Positions 1-7,321 of a DNA stretch of 64,000 nt are shown here, one piece after another (the stretch's first letter is position 1; each line of letters opens with the position of its first letter). Source of the stretch: Hymenobacter coccineus (GTDB taxonomy: Bacteria; Bacteroidota; Bacteroidia; Cytophagales; Hymenobacteraceae); contig NZ_MDZA01000044.1 of the NCBI RefSeq assembly GCF_001816125.1, positions 1 through 64,000 on the forward strand, read 5' to 3'. The position numbers and the translations under genes are program-made. Below the pieces are notes generated by a model. That model ran no database searches. It saw only the letters and a program-made list of their open reading frames with translations, and had not been told where the DNA came from.

Positions 1-145
1 CGCGGGGGCGCGGGGGGCGCGCCAGGGCCCCGGGGCCCTGGCCAACCGGCGTAGTGAACTGAAAGGCGACCTGCTCGCTCCGGCAGCCGGCCAATAGGCT
101 CAGCGTGAATAGTAAGGTAACCGGGCGTAAACGAGTAGGCATCAT
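1..145 (-). CDS. Lipoprotein, N-terminal part only (cut by window edge)
   Basis: Reading down from position 145 there is an open frame of 48 codons that runs off the left edge. It begins MMPTRLRPVTLLFTLSLLAG followed by Cys, a clear lipoprotein signal peptide: basic start, hydrophobic core, LLAGC lipobox. The mature protein would be anchored by the Cys near residue 21. Too little is left to name a family. The start could be either of two adjacent ATG codons (145 or 142). It points away from the ornithine aminotransferase gene that ends at 160 on the same strand, with only about 14 bp between them, so the two may be co-transcribed. Confidence 0.6.
   Translation of the reverse strand, partial: MMPTRLRPVTLLFTLSLLAGCRSEQVAFQFTTPVGQGPGALARPPRPR
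23..42. repeat. GGGCCCC-GGGGCCC palindrome
   Basis: A perfect 20-bp palindrome (CCAGGGCCCC and its complement). It lies inside the partial lipoprotein frame and is one of many copies of this GC palindrome in the window. Confidence 0.5.
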
Positions 146-159
146 AGGGCGGAGCCGGG

Positions 160-1449
160 CTAGAATTCCCGGATTACGTCCGCAATTACGTCGCAAGCCT
201 CGTGTAGTTGTGCTTCGGTGATGACGAGGGGCGGGGCGAAGCGGATGATGTCGCCGTGGGTGGGCTTGGCCAGCACGCCGCGCTCCATCAGGCTCACGCA
301 CACATCCCAGGCCGTGCGGCCGTCATCGGCAGGCCGGATAACCACCGCATTAAGCAGGCCGCGGCCGCGCACCAGCGTCACCGTAGCGGGGCATTCGGCC
401 TGCACCTGGCGCATCCGCTGCCGGAAAACCTCGCCCAGTCGGGCCGCATTCTCGGCCAGCTTCTCGTCGATGAGCACGTCCAGCGCTGCCCGCATTACGG
501 CGCAGGCCAGCGGGTTGCCGCCAAACGTGGAGCCGTGCTGCCCGGGCTGAATCGTGAGCATAATAGCATCATCAGCCAGCACCGCCGACACGGGCAATAC
601 GCCACCGCTCAGGGCCTTGCCGAGGATGAGGATGTCGCCGCGCACCGCCTCGTGGTCGGAGGCGAGCAGCTTGCCTGTGCGCCCCAGGCCGGTCTGAATT
701 TCGTCGGTAATCAGCAGCACGTTGTGCGCCTTGCAGAGCGCGGCGGCCTGCGCCAGGTAGCCCACGGCGGGCAGCACCACGCCCGCCTCGCCCTGGATGG
801 GCTCGATCAGGAAGCCGCACACGTGCGGGTCTTGCAGAGCCGCGCCCAGGGCCTCAATGTCGTTGTAGGGCACCACCTGGTAGCCCGGCACGAAGGGCCC
901 AAAGCCGCCCGTACTCTCGCCATCGGTGCTGAAGGAGATGATGCCCGTGGTGCGCCCGTGGAAGTTGTGCTCGGCTACCACAATGCGCGCCTGGTTGGGG
1001 GAAATGCCCTTTTCCTGGTATCCCCACTTGCGGGCCAGCTTGAGGGCCGTTTCCACGGCCTCCGCCCCGGAGTTCATCAGCAGCGCTTTGTCGTACTTAA
1101 ATAGCTCGCACAGCTGCTGCTCAGCCGGCCCAAGCTGGTCGTTGAAAAACGCCCGCGAGGTCAGCGTCAGCGTTTGTGCCTGCGCCGCCAGGGCCCCGAC
1201 GATGCGCGGGTGGCAGTGCCCCTGGTTCACGGCCGAGTAGGCCGAGAGGAAATCGTAGTACCGCTTGCCGTCCACGTCCCACAAATGCACGCCCTCGCCG
1301 CGGGCCAGCACCACCGGCAGCGGGTGGTAATTGTGGGCCCCGTAGCGGTTTTCGAGGGCCATGAGCTGCGCGGCGCGGCTATTGGTGGTGGGCAGGGCAG
1401 GGGCGGGAAATTGCATGGGAAGGGAATGAGCGGTGGGAATCTTACGCAC
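160..1449 (-). CDS. rocD: Ornithine aminotransferase (ornithine--oxo-acid transaminase)
   Basis: A 429-residue class III PLP aminotransferase, full length for the family. It moves the delta-amino group of ornithine to 2-oxoglutarate, giving glutamate semialdehyde (arginine/proline metabolism, cytosol). Visible marks: the N-terminal block [20 protein letters not shown] typical of ornithine aminotransferases, the cofactor region [20 protein letters not shown], the Asp of [15 protein letters not shown], the PLP lysine in ILGKALSGG, and [13 protein letters not shown] near the end. A second Met at residue 12 (1416) is an equally possible start. The name rests on strong family motifs; other omega-aminotransferases lack the ENRYGAHNY block. 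Confidence 0.93.
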   Translation of the reverse strand: MRKIPTAHSLPMQFPAPALPTTNSRAAQLMALENRYGAHNYHPLPVVLARGEGVHLWDVDGKRYYDFLSAYSAVNQGHCHPRIVGALAAQAQTLTLTSRAFFNDQLGPAEQQLCELFKYDKALLMNSGAEAVETALKLARKWGYQEKGISPNQARIVVAEHNFHGRTTGIISFSTDGESTGGFGPFVPGYQVVPYNDIEALGAALQDPHVCGFLIEPIQGEAGVVLPAVGYLAQAAALCKAHNVLLITDEIQTGLGRTGKLLASDHEAVRGDILILGKALSGGVLPVSAVLADDAIMLTIQPGQHGSTFGGNPLACAVMRAALDVLIDEKLAENAARLGEVFRQRMRQVQAECPATVTLVRGRGLLNAVVIRPADDGRTAWDVCVSLMERGVLAKPTHGDIIRFAPPLVITEAQLHEACDVIADVIREF

Positions 1450-1481
1450 TTGTTAGAAGAAGCGCGCTGAACAAGTGAAGT

Positions 1482-2000
1482 TTATTGGCTATCGGCATCG
1501 ATTAATTTCCCGATGAAATTACCTTCCTCGGAGCCATCGGGGCGGCTGATGGTCCAGTCGAATATGTCCGACGTAGAGAAAGTAATGAGTTGATTTTGTT
1601 GGTAGGTTTTAACTACGTCGAGCTGGCTGGCAATGAAGCCTTGTACTCGCGTTCCTTGCCATTGTTTGACGCGCACGAATACTTGTTCATAGGGGCCGTT
1701 CGGGTCCGAGATACGCGTGGTGACGTAAAATGCCTGCCCGCTGGGCAACCCTTGCAAAAAGCGGTTTTTGGCTTGGGGCAAGGTGGCTCGCGCCTTTTTT
1801 ATGGCGGGTGCAATGTGTTGCTCAAACGCCGCCGAAGCCGCTTCTGAATCAGCCTTATCAGCCACTACTACGCTCATAGGCCGGTCAGCAGGGGCATTGG
1901 GGGCTAGCGGGGCAGAGTTGACGGGCGCGTTTTGCTGAGCGGTTGCCTGAAAAGCGAGCAGTTGGGCAAACGAAGCAATCAACAAGAATAGGCGTAGCAT
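1482..2000 (-). CDS. Exported DUF2314 domain protein
   Basis: 172 residues with a signal peptide (LFLLIASFAQLLAFQATAQQ) and a low-complexity Ala/Pro stretch to about residue 40. The rest matches the DUF2314 pattern: an alternating beta domain ending in DWTISRPDGSEEGNFIGKLI, like the conserved D-W-x-x-x-x-D-G-x-x-x-G-N-F of the family. The function of DUF2314 is not known. Its base composition is less GC-rich than rocD. It stands alone between rocD and the divergent ridA. Confidence 0.75.
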   Translation of the reverse strand: MLRLFLLIASFAQLLAFQATAQQNAPVNSAPLAPNAPADRPMSVVVADKADSEAASAAFEQHIAPAIKKARATLPQAKNRFLQGLPSGQAFYVTTRISDPNGPYEQVFVRVKQWQGTRVQGFIASQLDVVKTYQQNQLITFSTSDIFDWTISRPDGSEEGNFIGKLIDADSQ

Positions 2001-2159
2001 AGTCGTCGGAGTTTTATGTCAGCCGTTCATTCCAACCAATGATATGGATGACGGCGCTGGCAGGCAAGTAGAGCAAAAGGTAGGGCGCTCAAAAATACAG
2101 CTATTCTAAAGCCCTAGTCGTTCGGGTAGGCCGCGCCTGACGCCGCTACCTTTGCCTGC

Positions 2160-2549
2160 ATGCAAGCCCTTCACCACCCCGACGCGCCCGCCGCCGTGGG
2201 GCCCTACGCGCAGGCCATCGTGGCCGGCGGCTTCGTGTTTTGCTCCGGCCAAACGCCGCTCGTGCCCGCCACCATGCGCATCGAGGCCCTCACCATCGAG
2301 GACCAGACCCGGCAAGTGCTGGCCAACCTAGCCACGGTGCTTTCGGCGCAGGGCCTGGGCCTGGCCGACGTCGTGAAAACGTCGGTATTTCTGAAAAACT
2401 TCGCCGAATTTGCCCGCATGAACGCCGTGTACGCCGAGGTGTTCGGGGACCACCGCCCGGCCCGCACCACCGTCGAGGTGTCGCGCCTGCCACTGGAGGC
2501 GCTGGTTGAAATCGAGTGCATCGCCGTGCTGCCCCCCGATGCCTGCTGA
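2160..2549 (+). CDS. ridA: RidA family enamine/imine deaminase
   Basis: 129 residues, the normal RidA size. RidA hydrolyses reactive 2-aminoacrylate and related imines made by PLP enzymes. Seen: AVGPYAQAIVAGGFVFCSGQ at the N-terminus, the VVKTSVFLKNFAEFARMNAVY core, and PARTTVEVSRLPLEALVEIE, which carries the substrate-binding Arg. A TACCTTTG box ends only 4 bases before the ATG, so the message may be nearly leaderless. The stop overlaps the start of the next gene by 11 bp, implying translational coupling. Confidence 0.92.
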   Translation: MQALHHPDAPAAVGPYAQAIVAGGFVFCSGQTPLVPATMRIEALTIEDQTRQVLANLATVLSAQGLGLADVVKTSVFLKNFAEFARMNAVYAEVFGDHRPARTTVEVSRLPLEALVEIECIAVLPPDAC

Positions 2550-2739
2550 GCCCAAGCGCCCCACGCTGGAAGAGTTTGCCGCCCGGCCCCTGCTGCCCGG
2601 CGATTACTACACCACGCCCGAAGGCTACCTCGTGTTCACGGCGCAGTACCACCAGCGGCGGGGCTTCTGCTGCCGCAATGGATGCCGCCATTGCCCCTGG
2701 AATTTTAGGGCCCCGGGGCCTGCGCCGGCAGGAAAATGA
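2539..2739 (+). CDS. DUF5522-type small cysteine-rich protein
   Basis: A 66-residue protein starting at the ATG that overlaps the end of ridA. It contains GYLVFTAQYHQRRGFCCRNG followed by CRHCPW, giving a CC-x3-C-x2-C cluster that could bind a metal, as in the small DUF5522 proteins. The C-terminal tail encodes GPAPAGK over a GGGCCCCGGGGCC palindrome. Family function is unknown. An upstream in-frame ATG at 2506 would add 11 residues with no resemblance to the family, so 2539 is preferred. Confidence 0.75.
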   Translation: MPAEPKRPTLEEFAARPLLPGDYYTTPEGYLVFTAQYHQRRGFCCRNGCRHCPWNFRAPGPAPAGK

Positions 2740-2821
2740 AACGGGTAGTTGGTAATTGGCAGACTTTTACCGATATTTGCGGCCCGTTTCCCTGCTTTGT
2801 AATTTCTAATCCCCCGATATC

Positions 2822-3061
2822 ATGGCCCGAGTTTGTGATTTGACCGGCAAGCGCACCCGCGTTGGCAACAACGTGTCGCACGCTAATAACAAAACCAAGC
2901 GCAAGTTCTACCCGAACCTGCAGAAGAAGCGCTTCTACATCCCCGAGCAAGACGCCTGGGTGACGCTAAAAGTGGCTACTTCCACCATCCGCACCATCAG
3001 CAAAAACGGCATCACGGCCGTGCTGAAGAAAGCCAAAGACCAGGGTTTCGTTGTGTATTAA
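2822..3061 (+). CDS. rpmB: 50S ribosomal protein L28
   Basis: 79 residues, full length. [20 protein letters not shown] is the standard L28 N-terminus and the rest ([20 protein letters not shown], then [14 protein letters not shown]) matches the Bacteroidota form. It binds 23S rRNA in the large subunit. It is first in the conserved rpmB - rpmG - DUF4295 - ftsY neighbourhood, though hairpins and a fresh promoter separate it from rpmG. Confidence 0.97.
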   Translation: MARVCDLTGKRTRVGNNVSHANNKTKRKFYPNLQKKRFYIPEQDAWVTLKVATSTIRTISKNGITAVLKKAKDQGFVVY

Positions 3062-3067
3062 CTGAGT

Positions 3068-3112
3068 GCGGCGCTGCGGGCTGGGCAACTACTTGCCGGC
3101 CCGCAGCGCCGC
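3068..3112 (+). terminator. GC-rich hairpin after rpmB (first of two)
   Basis: Perfect 14-bp arms, 3068-3081 and 3099-3112, beginning 6 bp after the rpmB stop. There is no U-run, so termination is inferred from position only. Confidence 0.5.
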
Positions 3113-3118
3113 TTACTG

Positions 3119-3173
3119 CCAAAGCCAGCGCCGATGCGCCAGCCCCCGGGCCGGGCATCGGCGCTGGCTTTGG
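3119..3173 (+). terminator. GC-rich hairpin after rpmB (second of two)
   Basis: Perfect 19-bp arms at 3119-3137 and 3155-3173, followed at once by a GGGCCCCGGGGCCCC tract. Two stacked hairpins between rpmB and the rpmG promoter suggest a transcription barrier. No U-run is present. Confidence 0.5.
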
Positions 3174-3248
3174 TGGGCCCCGGGGCCCCGGCATAGCCGG
3201 AAATACCCTGGCTGATAAGACTATAAATAAGCAATAGGAGCTTAGGCT

Positions 3249-3279
3249 TTTGCGGTTTCCCCAAAAGCCCGTACCTTTG
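3249..3279 (+). promoter_or_regulatory. Bacteroidota-type promoter of rpmG - DUF4295 - ftsY
   Basis: TTTG at 3249-3252, then 19 bases, then TACCTTTG at 3272-3279. This fits the known Bacteroidota sigma-A consensus (TTTG at -33, TAnnTTTG at -7). Transcription would start near 3286, giving a leader of about 25 bases before the rpmG ATG. Confidence 0.75.
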
Positions 3280-3311
3280 CAATCCTAAAACCAAAAACAA
3301 CCCCCGTCGAG

Positions 3312-3494
3312 ATGGCCAAGAAAGGAAACCGGGTGCAGGTTATCATGGAATGCACCGAGCATAAAAATTCGGGGCTGCCGGGCACCTCGCGCTACATCAC
3401 CACCAAGAACCGCAAGAATACCCCCGAGCGCATTGAGCTGAAGAAATTCAACCCGATCATGCGCAAAATGACCGTTCACAAAGAGATTAAATAA
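3312..3494 (+). CDS. rpmG: 50S ribosomal protein L33
   Basis: 60 residues, complete. [20 protein letters not shown], then [20 protein letters not shown], is the L33 signature. There is one Cys (in MECTE) and none in the C-terminal half, so this is the zinc-free type. It lies 8 bp before the DUF4295 gene and shares its promoter. Confidence 0.97.
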   Translation: MAKKGNRVQVIMECTEHKNSGLPGTSRYITTKNRKNTPERIELKKFNPIMRKMTVHKEIK

Positions 3495-3502
3495 CCTGCG
3501 TT

Positions 3503-3667
3503 ATGGCTAAGAAAGTAGTAGCAACTCTGAAAACCACGGAGAACGCCAAGAACTGGGCAAAAGTCATTCGCGCCGTGAAATCGGAGAAGACGGGTGCCTA
3601 CACCTTCAAGGAGGAAATGGTGCTCCTCGACAAAGTGCAGGAGTTCATCACCACCGGCAACAAGTAA
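3503..3667 (+). CDS. DUF4295 small basic protein
   Basis: A 54-residue Lys-rich protein starting MAKKVVATLKTTENAKNWAK and ending DKVQEFITTGNK. DUF4295 is a short family found next to rpmG across Bacteroidota. Its position between a ribosomal protein and ftsY suggests a ribosome-associated role, but no function has been shown as far as I know. A stem-loop with a T-run follows the stop. Confidence 0.88.
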   Translation: MAKKVVATLKTTENAKNWAKVIRAVKSEKTGAYTFKEEMVLLDKVQEFITTGNK

Positions 3668-3688
3668 GCCGCCGGCCGCTGAACAATG

Positions 3689-3717
3689 AAAAAGTCCCGC
3701 CTTCGTGGGACTTTTTT
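3689..3717 (+). terminator. Intrinsic terminator after DUF4295
   Basis: AAAAAGTCCC, an 8-base loop, then GGGACTTTTTT: a classic stem with a U-run 21 bp past the stop. It should reduce but may not abolish read-through into ftsY. Confidence 0.85.
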
Positions 3718-3808
3718 CGTGTCAGGCCCGGCCATTTTTGGGCCCCTGGGGCCCTAATTCTCACCCTTCTACGTTGCCCGGCCCCAGCCGGGCGCACCGC
3801 CGCACCGC

Positions 3809-4786
3809 ATGGGCCTCTTCGATTTTTTTAAGAAAGACAAGGACAGCAAGGAGCAACAGGCCTCGCTCGACGCGGGCCTGGAGAAAACCAAGACCAACTT
3901 TTTCAACCAGCTCAGCAAGGCCGTGGTTGGCAAGAACACGGTTGACGAGGCCGTGCTCGACGACCTGGAGGCCCTGCTGGTGCATGCCGACGTGGGTATC
4001 GACACGACGGTGAAGGTGATTGACCGCATCGAGCAGCGCGTGGCCCGCGACAAGTACGTGAGCACCAACGAGCTGGACCGTATCCTGCGCGAAGAGATTG
4101 CCGGTCTGCTCGAAGACAACAACACCGGTTCGACGGCCGTGCTCGAGCGCGGCGACGCTGCGCAGGGCGCGGGGCCTTTCGTGATTATGGTGGTGGGCGT
4201 GAACGGCGTGGGCAAAACCACGACCATCGGCAAGCTGGCCCACCGCTTCCACAGCGCGGGCAAAAAGGTGGTGCTGGGCGCCGCCGATACGTTCCGGGCC
4301 GCGGCCGTGGATCAGCTCATCATCTGGGGCCAGCGCGTGGGCGTGCCCGTGGTGAGCCACGGCATGAACACCGACCCCGCTTCGGTGGCTTACGACGCCG
4401 TGCGCAAGGGCGTGGAGCTAGGGGCCGACGTAGTCATCATCGATACCGCCGGGCGCCTGCACAACAAGGTGAACTTGATGAACGAGCTCACCAAAATCAA
4501 GCGCGTGATGCAGAAGGTGATTCCCGACGCACCGCACGAAGTGCTGTTGGTGCTGGACGGCAGTACAGGCCAGAACGCCTTTTTGCAAGCCAAGGAGTTC
4601 ACGAAGGCCACCGAGGTGTCGGCCCTGGCCATCACCAAGCTCGACGGCACGGCACGGGGCGGGGTGGTGATTGGCATTTCGGATCAGTTCAGCATTCCGG
4701 TGCGCTACATCGGGGTGGGGGAGAAGATGACCGATTTGCAGCTCTTCGACAAGCACACCTACGTCAATTCGCTGTTTCGCAAGTAG
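3809..4786 (+). CDS. ftsY: Signal recognition particle receptor FtsY
   Basis: 325 residues. FtsY is the SRP-receptor GTPase at the inner membrane that docks ribosomes making membrane proteins. Layout: short N-terminal amphipathic MGLFDFFKKDKD, a helical N domain to about residue 105, then the G domain. The P-loop GVNGVGKTTTIGKLA lies near residues 129-143; DTFRAAAVDQL, DTAGRL and TKLDGTARGG follow. The acidic A domain of enterobacterial FtsY is missing, as in other Bacteroidota. The GTPase is closest in kind to Ffh, but the N-terminus and lack of an M domain make it FtsY. Confidence 0.96.
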   Translation: MGLFDFFKKDKDSKEQQASLDAGLEKTKTNFFNQLSKAVVGKNTVDEAVLDDLEALLVHADVGIDTTVKVIDRIEQRVARDKYVSTNELDRILREEIAGLLEDNNTGSTAVLERGDAAQGAGPFVIMVVGVNGVGKTTTIGKLAHRFHSAGKKVVLGAADTFRAAAVDQLIIWGQRVGVPVVSHGMNTDPASVAYDAVRKGVELGADVVIIDTAGRLHNKVNLMNELTKIKRVMQKVIPDAPHEVLLVLDGSTGQNAFLQAKEFTKATEVSALAITKLDGTARGGVVIGISDQFSIPVRYIGVGEKMTDLQLFDKHTYVNSLFRK

Positions 4787-4840
4787 CCGCGGGCACTAAA
4801 CTGCCCCGGCCGGCCGTTGCGGCCGCAAAGCCTTCTTGCC

Positions 4841-5299
4841 ATGCGCCCTCTTTTTGCTTCGCTCCTTGCGCCGGCCCTGTTTATGGGGGGCCTGGCCTCG
4901 TGCAGCTCCGGCGGTAGCAACGCCGAGCCGCTGATTCCCTCCGCGCCGGTGAATATCGTCATCGACCTCACCAACCAGCAATACCGGGCCCTGCGCTTCG
5001 ACAACGGCGTGGTGGCCTTGCCCGTGCAGGGCCCCGCCGGCACCGGCGGCGTGAAGGGCATACTGGTGGTGCGCCAGAACGCCAGCAGCTACCTGGCCTT
5101 TGAGCGCAACTGCCCCTACCAGCCCTACGATGCCTGCTCGCTGGTAAGCATCGACCGCCCGACGCGCCTTTTCTTAGGCGACTCGTGCTGCGGTTCGCGC
5201 TTCAGTCTCACCGGCCAGGTCATTGGGGGCCCCGCGGTGCGGCCCCTGCGTGCATATGCTACCAGCCTGCAAGGCACGCAATTAAGCATCGTGAACTAA
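4841..5299 (+). CDS. Lipoprotein with degenerate Rieske-like domain
   Basis: 152 residues from the ATG at 4841 (an upstream ATG at 4817 would spoil the signal peptide). The signal ends at the lipobox LASC. The second half follows the Rieske fold pattern: FERNCPYQPYDAC in the place of the first iron-sulphur loop and DSCCGSRFSLTGQVIGGPAV in the place of C-x-x-H-G-S-x-F. Both ligand histidines are absent (Tyr and Cys-Gly instead), so a normal [2Fe-2S] cluster is unlikely. Role unknown; probably an envelope protein. Confidence 0.65.
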   Translation: MRPLFASLLAPALFMGGLASCSSGGSNAEPLIPSAPVNIVIDLTNQQYRALRFDNGVVALPVQGPAGTGGVKGILVVRQNASSYLAFERNCPYQPYDACSLVSIDRPTRLFLGDSCCGSRFSLTGQVIGGPAVRPLRAYATSLQGTQLSIVN

Positions 5300-5337
5300 A
5301 CGGCCGGCGCATTTTTTTAACCTTTTTCTGCGCTCAT

Positions 5338-5369
5338 CTTGCACTAACCGGCACGGCGCCGTAAGTTTG
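5338..5369 (+). promoter_or_regulatory. Promoter of tRNA-Asn
   Basis: CTTG at 5338-5341, 20 bases, then TAAGTTTG at 5362-5369, 32 bp before the tRNA. Fits the Bacteroidota -33/-7 pattern. Confidence 0.65.
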
Positions 5370-5400
5370 CAGTCCGAAAACGCCGGTTTCGGGACGAAAT

Positions 5401-5474
5401 GCTTCCTTAGCTCAGCCGGTTAGAGCATCTGACTGTTAATCAGAGGGTCCCTGGTTCGAGCCCAGGAGGGAGCG
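5401..5474 (+). tRNA. tRNA-Asn (anticodon GTT)
   Basis: A 74-base cloverleaf: acceptor arms GCTTCCT and AGGGAGC, D-arm TAGCTCAGCCGGTTAGAGC, anticodon stem TCTGA/TCAGA with loop CTGTTAA (anticodon GTT), T-arm CCTGGTTCGAGCCCAGG, discriminator G. CCA is not encoded. tRNA 3' ends are usual integration sites, and a mobile-element remnant begins 120 bp downstream, but no repeat of the tRNA end was found. Confidence 0.96.
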
Positions 5475-5486
5475 CTACAAGTCTGG

Positions 5487-5521
5487 AACGCCCCGCAAAC
5501 CTCGTGTTTGCGGGGCGTTTT
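5487..5521 (+). terminator. Terminator after tRNA-Asn
   Basis: AACGCCCCGCAAAC paired with GTTTGCGGGGCGTTTT across a 3-base loop: strong GC stem plus U-run 12 bp after the tRNA. Confidence 0.88.
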
Positions 5522-5556
5522 GCTTAGGATTTTTGGTCAACTGTGATCCATAAAAT

Positions 5557-5597
5557 AAAAGAAGGGGCCGACCTAGTTGGTCGGGGCCCCTTCTTTT
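5557..5597. terminator. Bidirectional hairpin at transposase remnant end
   Basis: AAAAGAAGGGGCCGACC, loop TAGT, then a matching arm ending CCCCTTCTTTT. A- and T-runs on the two flanks let it work in both directions. It lies between tRNA-Asn and the 3' end of the transposase remnant. Confidence 0.6.
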
Positions 5598-5599
5598 AT

Positions 5600-6766
5600 G
5601 GCTCCAGTTTCTGGGCGTCGGCTTGGCTGGGGGCCGGTGTCCGCATTCGTGCGGTTAATATACACTGGCTGGGAATAACTGGGCTTTGCGCGGGATAAGA
5701 ATCAGTTTTTTGTGGCGCTACTTTTCTTCCGCAGCGTTGCTTTCTGGCGTTATCATAGGGATTGCCGGGTCGGCTCAGGCTGGCAATGGCCTGGGTGCGG
5801 TCCAGGAACTGGGTAAAAGTGTCGCTGGTGTACTGGCTGCCGCGGTCAGCATGCACGAGCAGGCCGGGCGGGGGCTGGCAGATGGCCACGGCCCGCTCAA
5901 AGGCGGTCAGAATCAAGTCGGTATGCAGTGACCCGCTCACCTGCCAGCCCACCACGCGCCGGGGGAAGGCATCGCGCCAGCAGGCCAGGTACGCCCAGTG
6001 GCCGGTGGCCAGGGCTAAGTAGGTGATGTCGCCGACCCAGATTTGGTTAGGAGCCGTCGCCGCGGGCCAGGTGGCGAGCTTGTTGGCGGCCGCCACGGCC
6101 TGTGGGTCGGCTGGGTGGTGCGCGGCGGCCGGGAACTGGCGCGGGTGCAGAGGGCGCACCGAGCGCTGCTACTGAGCCAGCCGCGCAAACGCTGGCGGCC
6201 CACCGCGTGGCCTTCGCGCCGCAGCTGAGCGCGCCGCCGACGCTGACCATAGCGGCCGGCGTGGGCGGCGAAAACGCGCTGGGCCGCCACTTGCCAGGCG
6301 GGCAGCACTTGTTCGGCCGTCGGCACAGGTGCGCGCTTGCACCAGGCATCGTAGCCGCTGGCACTGACGCCCAGCCGCTGGCACTGCTGCCGCACGGGCC
6401 AGTAGCGAGCGTGTAAAGCAATGAAAGCGAAGCGTTTCATCGGCCCGTCTTTTGTGAGACTGCGCATCCAGCAGTTGGGCGATGGTCAGCGCTTTTTTTA
6501 AAATATCACGCTCCGTCTCCGCACGGGCCAATTGGGCCCGCAAGTGTTTGTTTTCCTGCTCCAGCGCTTCGCTACCCGCTGGGCGGGCCGCTGGGCGGGC
6601 GGGCTGCCCGCACCCACTTGCCCAACACGGCCTTGCTCATGCCCAGCGCCTGCGCTACGCGTGTCGTCGCTTGCCCGTCCTGCGTCACGCGACGGACTGC
6701 CTCGGTCCGAAAGGCCGCATCATACTTGGTTCGGTGCCGTTTAGCGGCTGGTTTTTCTACTTCCAT
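5600..6766 (-). pseudogene. Truncated, frameshifted IS3-family transposase (orfA + orfB)
   Basis: Minus-strand remains of an IS3-type insertion sequence. orfA starts at 6766 (KYDAAFRTEAVRRVTQDGQA, helix-turn-helix), stops early at PPSGPPSG, and resumes in another frame as EALEQENKHLRAQLARAETE leading to RDILKKAL. The DNA there has a run of seven A then G (complement of about 6495-6502), the usual IS3 slippery site. orfB has HTH_21-like MKRFAFIALHARYWPVRQQC (about 6437), a frame change and a TAG near 6170-6185, then the rve core with GDITYLA and VHADRGSQYTS. After NPYDNA the frame breaks and the region with the third catalytic acid is missing. Non-functional. No convincing terminal repeats were found. 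Confidence 0.85.
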
Positions 6767-6896
6767 GACAAGGGAAAGTTACTTTCGCCCTGTCCAATTT
6801 TACCCGACCACCTCACCGCTAGAATGGGCCTTTTTACTTCTGAATGGGGTAAGAGAGGGGTGGCTCCGTATGGTCCACCTTTTTGAACTGGCTCAT

Positions 6897-7145
6897 TCAA
6901 ACAATTGAGGAAAAGTAGGTCTTCAACCCGCCCCGTTCACTCAACCACCTCATCCACGCCGATAAGGACTTTTCAGCGCGCCCGCTCCAGGTTACTACCG
7001 AGCCCTTGCCTACGAGTTCGACCTGGAGTATTGCGAGTGCAAAGGTGGTGCCTTTACCCTCTGCGCTGGCCACGGAGTTGGTGCGCTGGTGCCACTCCGC
7101 GACGGTCTGGCCGCGCAGCCGGTCATTGAAGGAATGCCGGCCCAA
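6897..7145 (-). pseudogene. Possible histidine-kinase C-terminal scrap
   Basis: An open stretch of 82 codons with no good start (TTG at 7145). Its middle reads NSVASAEGKGTTFALAIL, close to the G2 box and last strand of histidine-kinase ATPase domains (SVxSxEGKGTTFxLxLP). No other kinase motif survives. It lies between the IS remnant and another damaged kinase on the opposite strand. Identification rests on one short motif. Confidence 0.3.
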
Positions 7146-7321
7146 CTATAAACTAATTATCTAATTTATATGTGCCTATATTACATCGGCTTCTGACAAA
7201 GTAAAATTATTGATTTTCTGCCTATTAGCAGTCGTAGTATTCCCCTTACTGTGGGTAGGGTGCGATGCGCTCGCCGTTTCCTTCACGCTAGCTCGGTGCT
7301 AGTTGCTTAACCCTCACCAGC

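Noticed and set aside
208..1104. Long plus-strand open frame opposite rocD
   Set aside because: It is the mirror of a well-supported aminotransferase gene; high GC lengthens antisense frames. No motif seen.
5401..7145. tRNA-Asn as attachment site of an integrative element
   Set aside because: No integrase and no repeat of the tRNA 3' end was found downstream; only an IS3 remnant is present.
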